Source: Cordia subcordata
Taxonomy: Eukaryota > Streptophyta > Magnoliopsida > Boraginales > Cordiaceae
Assembly: GCA_028554755.1 (NCBI GenBank)
Contig: JAPTOF010000002.1
Location: 28,143,001-28,207,000 of the forward strand
Reading direction: 5' to 3'
Length of the DNA stretch: 64,000 bases
Of the stretch, positions 11,601 to 25,100 are shown piece by piece (position 1 is the first letter of the stretch; each line of letters starts with the position of its first letter). A model generated the notes under the pieces. It was not told the DNA's origin and made no database searches. It was given only the letters and a program-made list of their open reading frames with translations. Made by a program: the position numbers and the translations under genes.

Positions 11601-14296
11601 TGATTGGGTTGGTGGCCGAACTTCTGAAATGTCTGCTGTTGGTTTACTCCCGGCTGCACTTCAGGTTCGTGATGTTTATGTTCAACATAAGTAATTTGTG
11701 CAGTGAATAACTTAACAAAACAAAATCCTGCTCTTTTCACCTTACAATTATTGCGCTAACTTACTGGCTATTCTTGCCCCAGAGTGTTGATATCCGAGAA
11801 ATGCTTGCTGGTGCTGCGCTGATGGATGAAGCAACTAGAACCAATGTGGTAAGATTTTGTGATAGTTCAGGAGATAACTTTGTTATCTCTTTTAGACGTT
11901 TTCTGTGACTTGAATACTCTCAAATGGACCTGGAGATACTGAATGTTCTTTTCTATATTGTATTGCTTTTATTGAACTGAACAATCTGCATTTTCTTTGG
12001 TTGCTCCCATGTTTTCGCCTGCCTATGTTTTCACATATAATGGCTTCTTTGACATAGTGTTTCAGGGTTTTTATTTTTGCCTCCTGCTTTTGGCAGTTGG
12101 AAAGGGAATTGTGGCATAAACAGCTTTTTTAATTATTTATTTGTTCAGGTTAGGAATAACCCGGCAGCGCTTCTAGCTTTATGCTGGTATTGGGCTTCTG
12201 ATGGAGTTGGATCAAAGGTTTGAATGATTTCAACTTCAGTCATTTTTGGTATCTGTCCTTGTTATTTTTCTCATAATTGAAGATAGTCCTTTCATTGCTG
12301 CTTGCAGGATATGGTTGTCCTTCCTTACAAGGACAGTCTATTGTTGTTTAGTAGGTATTTGCAACAGTTGGTCATGGAATCTCTTGGAAAAGAGTTTGAC
12401 CTGGATGGAAATCGGGTGTGCTCACTAATCTTAACTCTCTTCTTGTCTTGATCAAATTTGAGGAAAAATTTTATTCTTGTAGTTTTATTCTGTTAATTAA
12501 CATCATCAAACTCAATTCCTTTGATTGCCACACGAGTGTGTTTAGAAATGGTCTCAGAGGAGCTGTTTTCATTAGTCTTTTTCTGGGAGCATGACCTTTG
12601 CATTTTTCTACTCTCATTTGGATGTTTCTGTGTTTGTACAAAAACTATTACTTAGGAGTTGGGGTGATGTATTATAATATTTGGTAACCCTTGTTCAATT
12701 CTGCTGTTCCTATATATATTTTGACTTCTAAAACAACATCAGGATGTCTCTGATGAACAAAATCCTCAATATCCAGATGTTGGGAATTTTCACATATGTT
12801 CTTTTTCGATCTCTTACACATGAGTACATTGTTATTGTTATTTCCAGGTGAATCAAGGGCTCACTGTTTATGGAAACAAAGGAAGCACAGATCAGCATGC
12901 GTAGGTTTTCGTATTAAACTCATGGTTTACGTAAATATATGCAGATCGCTACTTGGCAAAGAAATATATATGTACATGCTGATTAAAAGAAGCTATTTAT
13001 ATTTCTTTTTGCAGTTATATTCAACAACTGAGGGAGGGCGTGCACAATTTCTTTGTGACATTCATTGAAGTACTGCGGGACAGACCACCTGGTCATGATT
13101 GGGAGCTTGAACCAGGTGTGACTTGTGGTGACTACCTCTTTGGGATGTTACAGGTTGGCCCTGTATACCATGTTTGATTACTTTAATTAGCCAAGTGGCT
13201 TTTTCTGTGTGAAATTTTCTGTGTACCCAAGGGCAAATTCTTAGCATGGAGGGGTCTTGCGTTGTCTATTCATAAAAGGATTGGGTTTTTTCAGGATACT
13301 TATACTCAAAATTGATCCAACATTTTCTGTTAGGGAACAAGGTCAGCTCTGTACTCAAATGACCGGGAATCCGTAACAGTGACTGTGCAAGAAGTGACAC
13401 CAAGATCTGTTGGGGCTCTCATAGCACTCTACGAGCGAGCAGTTGGTCTTTATGCTTCACTTGTCAATATTAATGCTTACCATCAACCTGGTAATTTGTG
13501 TGTGGTTGTTATTTTGATATTTGAACTTGAGTCATGAATTATCTCATAGCTGTGTAACCTTCATTTTAAGTTAATGTATGTTATCCTTTTCTTATCATCG
13601 TCCCTCTGCAATGGTTGACCATTAATAAAATCTGACATCAGGTGTGGAAGCTGGCAAAAAAGCAGCGGCAGAAGTTTTAGCTCTTCAGAAGCGTGTCCTT
13701 GCAGTTCTTAACGAGGCTAGGTACGTTGAAAATTCTCAAATGCGGGAGGATGCATGTTAAATTACCTTTATAATATGAAAAAAAGAAACCACTTTCGATG
13801 GAGGTAATCAGTCATCAGTGGGGTTGGTTGCACTGGGGTGCCTGTACTTACAAGTTCAATGAAGCAGGATATTCTTGCTTGTATAATGATGTATTACTTC
13901 TGGCGTTCTGTGTTTTATGTTGTGGAAAATAAGTGAGACTAACCTTGCTTTTCTTTCTTCTCTCTATTCCAGCTGTAAAGAACCCGTTGAACCATTGACC
14001 CTTGATGAAATAGCTGACCGTTGTCATGCTCTTGAAGATGTATGAACCCTATGAATTCTTTATCGCCTTTGCACAATACAATGCTACAATCTAATTCACT
14101 TTTCCCCATTCGAGAAGTTGCTAATAGCTGACCCATTTCACCTTTTTATTTCTGGTGGCAGATTGAAATGATATACAAGATCGTCGCTCATATGGCTGCC
14201 AACGACAGAGCTCTCATAGCTGAAGGTGATTGCGGTTCACCTCGAAGCATAAAGGTCTACCTGGGGGAGTGTAACGTTGATGAATTGTACGAATAA
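8672..14296 (+). CDS. PGI1: Glucose-6-phosphate isomerase, chloroplastic, 625 aa
   Basis: Interconverts fructose-6-phosphate and glucose-6-phosphate in the plastid, feeding starch synthesis. Exons: 8672-9226, 10131-10253, 10657-10755, 10862-10945, 11521-11664, 11783-11848, 12149-12217, 12308-12415, 12848-12900, 13015-13153, 13334-13490, 13642-13720, 13973-14039, 14162-14296. All introns are GT-AG and the frame is kept throughout. Residues 1 to about 60 are rich in Ser, Pro and Lys and form a plastid transit peptide. Active-site blocks are intact: [10 protein letters not shown] (203-212), [10 protein letters not shown] (from 260), [13 protein letters not shown] (from 316), GSTDQHAY with His433, and HQPGVEAGKK with Lys538. 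The protein is close to Arabidopsis PGI1 (At4g24620, 613 aa, from memory); the cytosolic isoenzyme is distinct. The start is the first ATG after the TATA box. No damage seen. Confidence 0.97.
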
Positions 14297-14439
14297 TTTT
14301 CCACGGAGAAGAAAAGCTTTCGCCATTTGTCCATATTCCTGAGAGTTGCAAACAGTCACTGAGTTTGAATTTGTTTCTGACCTCAAAATTTCATTCTCTG
14401 CTCGTCGATTGCCTGGATTTCTCGATGTCACATTCAAGA

Positions 14440-14445
14440 AATAAA
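14440..14445 (+). terminator. Polyadenylation signal of the isomerase gene
   Basis: AATAAA about 145 bases after the stop codon, followed by a T-rich stretch. The position is normal for a plant 3' untranslated region. Further T-rich sequence downstream means other poly(A) sites are possible. Confidence 0.5.
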
Positions 14446-14518
14446 ATTATTTTTTCTTTTTCTCCCTCGTGCCTCGATTTCACATTTAGGAAACATGATC
14501 GTTTCACAGGGAAAGATG

Positions 14519-14548
14519 CAAGAGTATGCAAGAGTATGCAAGAGTATT
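14519..14548. repeat. Three tandem 10-bp units (GCAAGAGTAT)
   Basis: GCAAGAGTAT occurs three times head to tail in the region just after the isomerase poly(A) signal. This is likely replication slippage, and copy number may vary between individuals. Confidence 0.9.
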
Positions 14549-15116
14549 GTTAGTTTCCATCACAAGTTTTCGGCTTTGTAGAATCTGGCAAGTGAGAGTT
14601 GTCTAATTGTCGAGATATTTAAGGTGTAAGGTGTCTTCAGGTTGGTTTGATTTAAGCTGCTTCTGGTCCTCTCTGCGCCTGGAGTCATGGAACAAATGTG
14701 TGCTGGGGACCTAATTGTTTTCTTTCTCAGCTGTGGCCTCACTTGATCTTCAAGGATAAGGACAGAGAGACATGGCTTAAACCTGAACCGTGAAGAGCTA
14801 GATGCTATATTTTTGTACTTGCATTCCCCTTTAAGAAAACTTTGACAGAAAGAAAATGTTTTGATAGGTTGAGAAATGCCAACAATTGATTCTTTGCGCA
14901 TGTGTGCCTTTGTTGGGTTGTGCATTTCATAATTGGGGCCAAGGTATGCTTATCACCTTTTGTGGTAGGAGAGTAGCCAACTTGTTATATTTGGGTCCTC
15001 GTTTTTTGTTTAGCAAGTTGAGATTTGGTTTAATTTAATTTACATTTGGGGACTTTTTATATTCTTTTCCAATGAAAGGGGTGATCTCGTAGTTCTTGGT
15101 TTGTGAAGATGAATTA

Positions 15117-15360
15117 TTAGGTGCTCCATTTTATTTTCCCAATTGAGGTCGAATTTAAATCTATATTCGAGAGACAGTTATCCATATACTGATAAGGGAT
15201 GTATGGATTCTCGAGATGAGAGGAGCCGCGATGGTCCCCCTCAGACCGCCCAGATCCCACGACTAAATCAAAAGATGAATCTACATTGACTCTTACCCAA
15301 ATTGCCCCATCTATCCTCTTGAGGAGAAATTTGGTTGCAAACCCTGGTTCAAACAAGAGG
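15117..15360 (-). repeat. Possible tRNA-SINE-like or transposon fragment
   Basis: This patch is richer in G+C than its surroundings. On the minus strand it has TTGTTTGAACCAGGGTTTGC, which loosely resembles a Pol III B box, followed about 110 bases later by a GC-rich body (GGGCGGTCTGAGGGGGACC). No clear A box, poly(A) tail or target-site duplication was found. It could be an old SINE or an unrelated repeat piece. The minus-strand open frame here (79 codons) shows no protein motif. Confidence 0.25.
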
Positions 15361-16640
15361 ACTACGTCATGCTAATGTGCCTTGGATGATCGATATCTCA
15401 GGGTTAAGCATCGATGAGTACATTGAATTATCCATGTAGCTGAAAACTTTTACAAACTAGGCACAACAACACAATTATTAGGAGCATGTTTTATCATCGA
15501 GCTAATAGCCCACCGTGCGAGCCTCCTACTAGGGGGCCAGTATGCCAAAAGCAAGAGAAACCCCATCTCTCCCTTTCCTTTTTCGGTACCCATGTCGCCA
15601 ACTTGAGTTTTCTCATATTTCGAATAAATTTGAGAACATATTCAAAGAAATTCTAACTCCCAATCGAAATAATTTGTGGGTTCTAAACAATTATATAGTT
15701 AACTTTGAAAGATAGCAATTACAATCCAAGAAATAATAGTACTTGACCATGGACTTGAAACCTCATATTTGCCAATAGAAACGTTAGTCTACTTCCACAA
15801 CAAATATATAGTATAATCCTTTAAGTGTGTTAATGAAAAACAATAAAAACATTTATATTGCGCTCTAATGTCACCATGATAGCTTGCCTTTTTTACCAGA
15901 TATTTTAAATGACCAAGCAAGGTATCTTAAGCTCCTAGTCATTGGTATCCTCACTGATTAGCAAGTAAAATTTTGTTCATTCATGTCACATATAATCAAT
16001 CTTAGACATGTATTTTAAAATTTAAATTTTCTTCCTCTTTTCTCTTATCTTTATATTCTTTTTCTTTATCTGTTCTCGATCACATTCATCCGAGAGGGTT
16101 CAAGCACACTGAGGTAATCCAATAATGTGCTTTCAGTGCACCAAAGAATTAGATGTTCAGTGAGTTTCTGGACTGCTAATTAAAATAGCTTTGCTGGTAC
16201 CTTCATGCTCTAGCTGTTACCCCCCCCCCCTTTTTTTCTTTTTTATTTTTTTAAATAAAGCCAAAGGTTGACTATAATTAATGGGAATCGATCTCAAATC
16301 TCTTACATTTAAAGTGATGAATTAAAGGCTACTACCTTTTAGATAAATGCAATTTATATCGAGTTGTTGACAAAATGAAATTAGTTTGGTTTTTAAAGGT
16401 CAAATAGAGTAATCAAATAACAAGTTAACAAATTATTATAATAAAATGTCCCAAATTTGGACATATTTTATTCGACTACGAATATTTTTTGACCATTAAT
16501 TTAAAAGAAGCATGCGATGGACCAAAACTATTACACCAAAAAATTGTGGCCATAATATGGACATCAATGCAGTTCTCGTTATTGAAAATTAAATTTTTTT
16601 AAAAAAATAAGGTTAGTTAGCTGCTTTGTATCTTTTTCAA
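15361..16640. other. Intergenic, no features recognised
   Basis: AT-rich spacer. Apart from a C10 run at about 16221-16230 and T-rich tracts, I see no gene, RNA gene or clear repeat. Confidence 0.4.
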
Positions 16641-16646
16641 AATTAT

Positions 16647-16727
16647 CATAATTAAAGTTCAATCCTAAGTTGTTTAATAAAAAATTGTCATAATTAAAGT
16701 TCAATCCTAAGTTGTTTAATAAAGTTT
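16647..16727. repeat. 42-bp direct tandem duplication
   Basis: Two nearly identical units spaced by 42 bases, beginning CATAATTAAAGTTCAATCC at 16647 and 16689. Recent local duplication in spacer DNA. Confidence 0.9.
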
Positions 16728-17119
16728 GGAACCCTTGAGTGGGCCACCACTTTTATGTTCATTGCTTTCATGCAAAAAAATTTCCCGCACGCCATTCTTC
16801 TTTTTCTGGTGGGTATGATGGGGTTGGTGTAACTAATTATGTTACTATTATTATATTATATTATATGGCAATTTGGAATATCCACTTTTGCTCCGAAGCC
16901 AAAAATAAATAGATAAATTTTTAATATTTAACAAATGTTGCACATAGAAAGTATGTTAGCAAAATGGGCTAATTTATCATAGTTTCCAACTCACTGAGTT
17001 TAATATGTAGCCTCGTTTAAATGTCGAGACGGATTCTTTTTAATGACAGTACTAATTTTTTTTAAAAAAAAGGCTTAGTTATTCAAAAATATACTAATGA
17101 GTTTTTATAAAGAAATTTA

Positions 17120-17323
17120 TGGCTTGTTTGGATTGGATTTTTCTAAAAGCATTTTTTCTGGTAGCTTTTGAAAAAAAAAAATTCTGACTTCTAGAAAAAG
17201 CTATAAATGAGCTTCTTTTAGAGTTTTAAATTTTTTGAAAGTCAAGTCAAATAGATATTATAAAAGAATAAATTTTTTTAAAAAATATTTTTTCTTTTAA
17301 AAAAAACCGATCCAAACATACTC
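17120..17323. mobile_element. Tourist-like MITE, copy 2
   Basis: 204 bp, starting TGGCTTGTTTGGATTGG and ending CCGATCCAAACATACTC, the approximate inverse. It is flanked by TTA on both sides (17117-17119 and 17324-17326). It has the same inner inverted-repeat pattern as copy 1 (TTTCTAAAAGCATTTTTTC). No coding capacity. Confidence 0.75.
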
Positions 17324-18088
17324 TTAATTAACCTTAGTAGTGTGTATGTATGTGTGTGTAAAGTCGAAAAAATATGTATTTTAGTCCTTATCCAAAAATG
17401 GAAAATTCCAATTTGTGATGATTAGATGCTAGACTAGAAGATGTAATTAAACACTTTTCTGCATTGGTTGGGGTGGCTCTCAACAACTTCAACATCACAC
17501 TCATTGAAGTGTTGTTTATTTCTGCATTAGATATGCGTACAAGTATGTGAATGAATAATGAATAAAAGTTTTAGTGTTGAGTTTATTTATTTCTTAAATT
17601 ATATTTTTGATGAATTATAATACTTTCCAATCTTTGCCCTTTATGGCAACATTAATAGTCACCCATGAAGCCTATTCAACTCAAAGCATTCTCCAATGAT
17701 GTTAAGTTCTAGAATATAAAAAATTTAACAAATAGAAGAAAATTAAAAGGATACACAAGAATAAATCTCATTTTTTATTCTTTAAATTTCTTTTGGATGA
17801 TCAATAACTTACATAAATTTGAAAATTTTTAAATTAAACTTTTATTTCGACATCTGAATCATATTATTTTACAAAAATTAGTTTCTTTAATTAAAAATTA
17901 ACTAGATTTTTTCTTATACGAGAGCAATTCTTTTTATCCACAAAAAGAACAACTTTTTCCAATTTGAAAAAAATAAAATAAACCTATCATATTTTTCTCT
18001 CTTTTTTTTTGGTCCCAAAAAAATTTAAAATGCATTAAATAAAAACATCAGCTATCACAACACGAGGTAATAAAAAAAGTAGCAAAAG

Positions 18089-18330
18089 CTCCCAGGGGCA
18101 TAGGTGAGTTGGTAAGTGGTGGAGACACTCGATAACGCGATCGAAGTCGTGTGGCAGTGATTCATTGAAATATCATGCATGCTGGATTTCCACCCCCGTT
18201 GGTCCTCTCCCTGGTCGGGCTGCCACTCACGCACATCTCTCGATTAACCTCCCGCCTGGTTAAGGGGCTTCTGGCCAGGTGGGAAAGGGGTTCTCCTTTG
18301 GTTAACCCTTTAAAAAAAAAAAAAAAAAGT
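18089..18330 (+). mobile_element. tRNA-derived SINE, full-length copy
   Basis: About 240 bp flanked by a perfect 11-bp target-site duplication, AGTAGCAAAAG, at 18078-18088 and 18331-18341. The left part has a Pol III A-box-like GGCATAGGTGAGTTGGTAAG and a degenerate B box near GATCGAAGTC. The 3' part ends GGTTAACCCTTT followed by about 17 A. A 5'-truncated relative in opposite orientation is at 41220-41364. Which family it belongs to needs a repeat-library search. Confidence 0.82.
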
Positions 18331-18977
18331 AGTAGCAAAAGATCATAAGGTCATTTTGGGAATTCAAGCACGCTTATTACAACAAAATTTCAAAAAAAAA
18401 ACTAAAAAGTAAAAAAGCAACAACAAACACTGCGTTTTAAAAAAAAAAAAACAGTGTAAAAAAGATGGGCCCCACCATAACTCCCACACTCCAACGTTCG
18501 ACTCCGTTATATAATTCATATCCTTAAAATCCGGGCCCACCACTCCTGCCACGTCAGCTGTCACCGGAAAGTGCTTTCAACAACATTGATACTACGCAAA
18601 TCCAACATTAAATTCCCGCACATGTGAACTGTGAAGTCATATTATTGTAATCTTGCCTAAACCGAAATCGTACATCACGAGAAAAGCCAAAATTTTCATA
18701 GTGTAAAAATTACCAAAAATTTAAATATCACACCATAGAACACCCTATTTTGCATAGTTTCACGTCATGTGCTGTTTTGCTGCGTGCGTTTAGTTAAGTG
18801 CTTACAAAAGAAGAAGTAACAAAAGTGTGCTGAGAGAAAAAGCGTTTTGTTCAAAATCTTGAAAGAATCTACTTGTATTCTTTAAAATCTTCTTTTGCTT
18901 TTGAATATTCAAAATTTGAACTTTTCTCTCTTCTGGGATTCTACTCTAAAAATCAGACTTGCCACTGCTTCTAGTAT

Positions 18978-19129
18978 GTGAGTTTTCTGTTTTACTTTTT
19001 GTATGTAAAATTTCATATATATGTGTGTCTGTGTGTCTGTGTGTCTGTGTGTCAGTGAGTGTTTTTATGTTGGATTGATGCATTGGTGATAAATGTGAGT
19101 GGGTTTTGTTTTGATTTTGTTGGTTGCAG
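18978..19129 (+). other. 5'-leader intron of the At4g24610-like gene, with TG-rich microsatellite
   Basis: Donor GTGAGT at 18978 and acceptor TTGCAG ending at 19129, 32 bases before the start codon. The intron is only 152 bp and contains a (TGTGTGTC)n run at about 19021-19052. The first leader exon would lie at about 18800-18977. Inferred from splice consensus only. Confidence 0.55.
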
Positions 19130-19161
19130 GTGATCTTGGAGGCCTTCAGGGAAGAAAGAAT

Positions 19162-22100
19162 ATGTTTACTGAAGGTCTTGATAGCAATGCCCTTAAATGG
19201 GTTAGAGAGGTCGGCTTTCATTGTTATAACCTGCATTTTGTGTGTTTGTGTGTATTCTTGATTTTATTTACTTAAAGTTGAATTTTGGACATGGTTTTGG
19301 TTTTTCTTGGTGTCTTTTCATCTCTGTGTCACTTGATTAATCTGGATTCTTATCTACCAATGAATGTGTGGATGGGTGTCTTTTTAGGCATTGGGGAGTT
19401 CTGGGAGACAAGGAATTGGTAGTTTTGTCATGTAATTGGTATAAGGGGATTAGTGCCTATATGTATGCTTGAATTCAAAATTCAAATTCAACCTCGGATC
19501 ATGTGATTATCAATAAGGAAACTGCTGATTGTTGTGAACTGACAAGTGTGTGGTAGTTGGTTACTTGTACTATTGATGATTTTGAATTGGATTCAAATTC
19601 AGGGTTCTGCTAATCACCGGAAGGAAGTTCTTTTGTCAATGTCATACCAAAGGCCTATTTCTGGCATTAGAAACGGCAGCAGGGGTGTTGGACTGCCTCC
19701 CCCATCAAGTTTCCGAGGTGGGAACTTATCAGGAGTGGTTTCGGTATCAAGAGTTATTCATGGTGATATACATGATAGTGAATCAGCTTCTGAGCATGAC
19801 ATGAGTATAGAGTCGGAGGAGGAGGTTTATGGGGGAAGATGTTCGCTTGATTCGTCACCTCAAGATGATCGGATTCCTAGCACTACCGCTGCTCAGGGAT
19901 TCTACACTCCAGGGCAAAGGCAGAGAACACTGTATGCCAGTGATAGTGTGTTCTCTGATGATGTTACTTCATCAAGGGAGACATTTGGTAGAGGGCATGG
20001 ATATGTAGCAGAAAGATTCACGAGGGGAGCCAACAGATACCCTGTTGGTTGCAGTGGTTATATAGAGGATGAGTCTTCGGATTCTGCTGCAAGCTCTGAG
20101 TTTTCCACCACACAGGTTGGAAGCATTAGTAGAACTATGCCTCACTCGACCAATTATGTATCTGAAGGGTATGCATCAAGCGTTGCCTCAAAAATGAATA
20201 AGGAAAATGCAATTAGAAAGGTATGTGTCTGGATTTATCAGGTATTAAAACATGATTTTGATGTTGATGATTTAATCCTTGTTTTATGACAATTCTACTT
20301 CATTCCCTAATCCTTTATACCAGTATTACTCTTTAGACTACTGGTTATCTGTAGTGTGAAAAATTAAATGTATTAACTTCATTCCGTGATCCTTTATACC
20401 AGTAGTCCTCTTTGGTCTATTGGTTATTTTTAGAACGCGTGAGTGGGTTTTTCTTTTTCTTTTTCCTTTTTTTTTCTTCCTTTTGGAAAGGGGAAAGATG
20501 AGTGGGTTGATAGAGAACAGTTATCATGACCTTGGTAGCATCCTATCCTAATGCTATAACCAAAAAAGGCAAACTCTTCCTTTTCCTCATGTCAACAGCC
20601 CATTAGGTAAACTGCTTTCTCCACCAATACATTGGAAAACAAATCCTTTGGCCAGGTTCAGTAAAGAGAAATCGCAGGATAAACCGGGGAGATATTAGTG
20701 AAGCTAATGATTAGAGGCCACATGGACTTTATCTGGGATTGAATTTTTTCCGCTAGATTAATTGATTGCTGCACAGCTAACCACCAACCCCGAAATTTCA
20801 TATAGAAAGAGAAAGAGATTTGTATTGCTTGACCATTGAATTGAGTGCGGTGCGCGGTAAGACTGAACCTCCCAGGTATCTATTTCCAGGCCCTCTAGTT
20901 CAAGTGAGAATTCCCAGCCATCCATAAATAGCTTTCCTCAAAAAGAAACTGGTTTTAAAGTCTTCTGAGATCCTGATTTGAGGGAAAAAGAGGGCAGCTA
21001 GGTGAAAGGGATTGATAGAGAATTTTATCATTGTAATTTAAGTGAAATTACCAGATATTTGAAGGGCGAGTTTTATACAATGGTTTGTGTTTTCCTATTC
21101 AGTTTGCATATAGCCAGTTGTTTACATCTGGTGTGGATATCGATATGATCCACTTTTGTCCAAGCTTTGAAGTAAAGAATTGCAACCTTTTGGGTTTATT
21201 TATACCAGTACTACTTCAAAGGAAGTTCTTTTTCAAACAGCGAACTCTTCACTCTTAAGGAGTTTACTTAATTTTGCCTGATTCATTCTTAAATCTTACA
21301 ATAGTTTGTAGAACTTGGTGGTATTCATCGCCTCAAATAAAATATCCTTGGATAACATCACAACATAATGCCTGCACTCCTCTAATCTTTGCTCTGCATC
21401 GGTGCTTGGTGCATATGAATATATTCTGCACCGTGGATTTTGATTTGCTGGTTCATATTTCACTATTTGTCATCTCTTTTTGTTTCTTGCCTATGTGCCT
21501 CTCAGATTATGTAAGTTAGCTCATTGATTTCTATTTCTTTCTGGATATTTCGCTGATAATTACAATGTTTATCTAAATACTTCTTTGAGCTTGGTGCTGA
21601 TAATTGCATTGTTAATCTAAACACTCCTTTGAGCTAACATAATCTTTCACAGGATGTGACTGGTCAAGATTTACACAACCAAAAGCCTTCTGATGATGAT
21701 ATACCCAGTGCACCTCCTTTTTTTGGATCAGCTGGGAATAAAAAGCAAGAAAAGGATCAAATTCCAGCCTCCCAATCACACTATACACAATCTACTTCGG
21801 ATTCGACAACTAGGCCTAATACTCAACGAAACAGTTCAGCCATTGGTAACCCACAGGAAACTGGTCCTGATTCAACTGTGAGGTTTGTATTACAAGTCTT
21901 ATATATTACCATAAACTTGAGTATTGCAATCCATACTTGTAGGCTTACACGAAGAAATATGTGTTATTTCTCTCTTTGCACTAACTGATAAATGTTTTCA
22001 CCTTTCCCATAGGGCTGCTATTGGTGTAGAAAGTGGTGCACCTTCTAGTTCTTATCATGCACGCCTTCCCACATTTCATGCAAGGTATCTCTTACCCACA

Positions 22101-25100
22101 AATCCATTTCCAATGAATTGACACTTATATATGCAATCATGCTTACTCTGTTTTTTCGAATGCAGTGCCCTTGGGCCATGGCATGCTGTCATTGCATATG
22201 ACGCATGTGTGCGGCTTTGCCTTCATGCTTGGGCCAGGGGTTGCGTGGAGGCTCCTATGTTTCTGGAGAATGAGTGTGCTGTATTGCGTAATGCTTTTAA
22301 GTAAGCTTTGATTTCCAAATCATAATTTATGCAATCAAAATTTTGGCAGGCTTCTTTTAGTATTTCTCAGAACTGAATATTATGTTTGTCTATATGCTCT
22401 GGTGAGATAGGTGCCCCTTTTGTTACTTTTCACTTCTGTATACGTCTCCGCAACTTTTGCTTTCAGACAGTATGTGTAACTGGTTCAAAATGATTGATTG
22501 TCTACAATAATCAGGAGATCTAAAGAGAAAAAGTAATCCTGGTAGAAAAGCTGGGAAGGTTTTATTCAGATCAAATCAGCTACATACCTGATTCATCCTC
22601 ATTAGCAATGAATCATTACATCTTGTGTTGATGAGATGCAGTCTGATACTAAGCTTACTAGAGATGCAGTGTGACATTTGAATTTGGACGGATACTCTAT
22701 TGTTTGACCTTGGAGAATGACCTGCTACGTAACACTTTTGGAGGGTCGTAACTTGCTTTGTCCAAATTCAGATTTTGATACTCTACTTTTTGGCCCCTGG
22801 AACATGACCTGCTACATAACACTTTTGGGGATCATAATATGCCTCATTTAATTTTGTAATGTCTCTATTGGGTGATCATATCCTTACTACAGCATACATT
22901 TACTTTTGTCTCCACTATATACCTGTTCATCCTGTAATCTATAATATGGTGCCTATAACCTTCTATCTGCAAGGGTCAACGTTTAATCATTTTAAATAGG
23001 TTATGAACCATTTTGCCCATACTCCAGATATTATGGGCTACCAATAGAAGTTATAAAACTTGCATGTTCAGAATGCTAAAATTGCACTGGGGAATTGAGA
23101 TGATGAATATAGATTTCAATGTTTTGAGAGTATTTCTGGTATATGCATCTTCAGAAGATGTCATTTTATAGAATTTGTGAATTATTGAAATTTAGTTTAT
23201 GCGGAGAGAGTTAAGCAAGATAATTATTGAATCCAATTCTGCTAGACTATCTTACTTATCAAAAAATTCTGCTAGACTATCTTTCACCACATTTTTATCT
23301 CTCTGTACATAATGTGAGAAGAACCCATGAAGATGGGATGCTTTTCTCACATCTTTAGCTCTGATATCGGATTAAACTAAATTAAGTGTTATCCATGACT
23401 TTTTCCATCTTTTAATTTAACTGCAGTTTGCAGCAAGTCCTGTTACAGTCAGAGGAGGAGCTGTTGGCAAGGCACTCGTCAGAGCTTCTTACTGAGGGGG
23501 CTCCCCCAAAACCGAAGAAAATGGTGGGGAAAATGAAGGTGCAAGGTAATGTGCAATAATAATTGTTAATATTGTCACATTCTGGTTAATATAGAAACCA
23601 CCCTTATATTCTGGTCATTATACAGTCAGAAAGGTCAAAATGGCCCAGGATCCTCCTACAGGATGCAGTACCTCATATCTAAAGGCACCAAAATTTAAGA
23701 TGGAGTCTGTCAGCCATTGCTTATCAAATGTGCGGTCAACAATTTCTTCTGGATGGCAAGCAGTTCGCAAAATTCGTTTTGCACCTCATGTACCACCAAG
23801 TAATTCTTTTTCACGCCAGAGTTTAGCATATGTTCAGGCAAGCACCCAATATATAAAACAAGTATCTGGACTTCTGAAAATTGGCATGACCTCGTTGCGC
23901 AAAAATTCATCCTCATATGAAGTCATTCAAGGTATAAGTTATCCTTTTCTAAATTTGAGAAATTCTCCCAGAATCTCATCTTCTCTGGTCCAATCTGCGT
24001 TCTTTTTAGGATGAGGCTCTTGTTTCCCCTTGTTAGGTAAATACTATATATAAAATCTGTTATAATGCAGCACAATCTAGGAATGTGATTGCCCATGGTT
24101 TAGGATTAGAGTTATAGTGTGTTTGCTATTGCAGAACTTTGAAGAAATTCTGCAGGCAGGCTGGAATAAGTACTGAAAGTTTAGAGAAATTAATTAGTTT
24201 AAAGTGTGTAGAAGGAGTAAAGAAAAAAGAATGAAAGAGGAAAGGAAAACTCTTACCAAGTCTCCAGAGAGAATGCAGAAATTTCTTAATTCATTCTTTA
24301 TTTTAGTAAACCTATTACAACTCGTACATATTGAAGACAAGGATGTTTATTTTGAGGCCAGTTAACTTGGTTCCAGAGCTTAGACACAAACTTTGACTCT
24401 GCCTCCTTCAAGTATGCGAGCTGCAGCTGAAATGTCTCAAATTCCCACCTGATTCCTATTGGACCTATAGCATCATCTGTGGGTTACTAAAATAAGATCT
24501 AGCAAAAAACCGAAATTGTGTAAGTACCCTTGAGTCTTGATACCAATAGACAATATTATTAAAACCAGAAAAGTAGAACACCACCTCAAAAACAGAACAC
24601 AGGAGCACCATAAACGCTTGGACCAAGAGGCCTTCTTGACTGACATAGAATTTGCACTCATAACTTTAGGTGTCCATGTATGATGTTCTTTCTATTGTTA
24701 TGTTATATCTACTGCATCATGTTCATCTGACTGTTTTGACTTCATGTTTGATTGTCCATAATGGCTGAGGCTATAACACGATTAATGACACTTCACGAGC
24801 TTACCCACTAATTAATTATTTCTCGTAAGATACCCAGTCTTATGAGTTTAAATTAGTAGATCAACATTCACGTGCTCTAAAGTTGCTCCATGTTTCATCA
24901 GAGACATATTCTTGTCTTCTTCGGCTTAAAAGCTCAACCGAAGAGGATGCCATCAAACTGCTACCTGGATCTGGCGAAAGCCATGTATTGTACGTACTAT
25001 TTTATCCTTTATTTTCTTCATCTGATTTGCTGCTTAGTTTTGTTCCTAACACCTTTTACAGCTTTCCAGATAGCATGGGAGATGATTTAATTATCGACAT

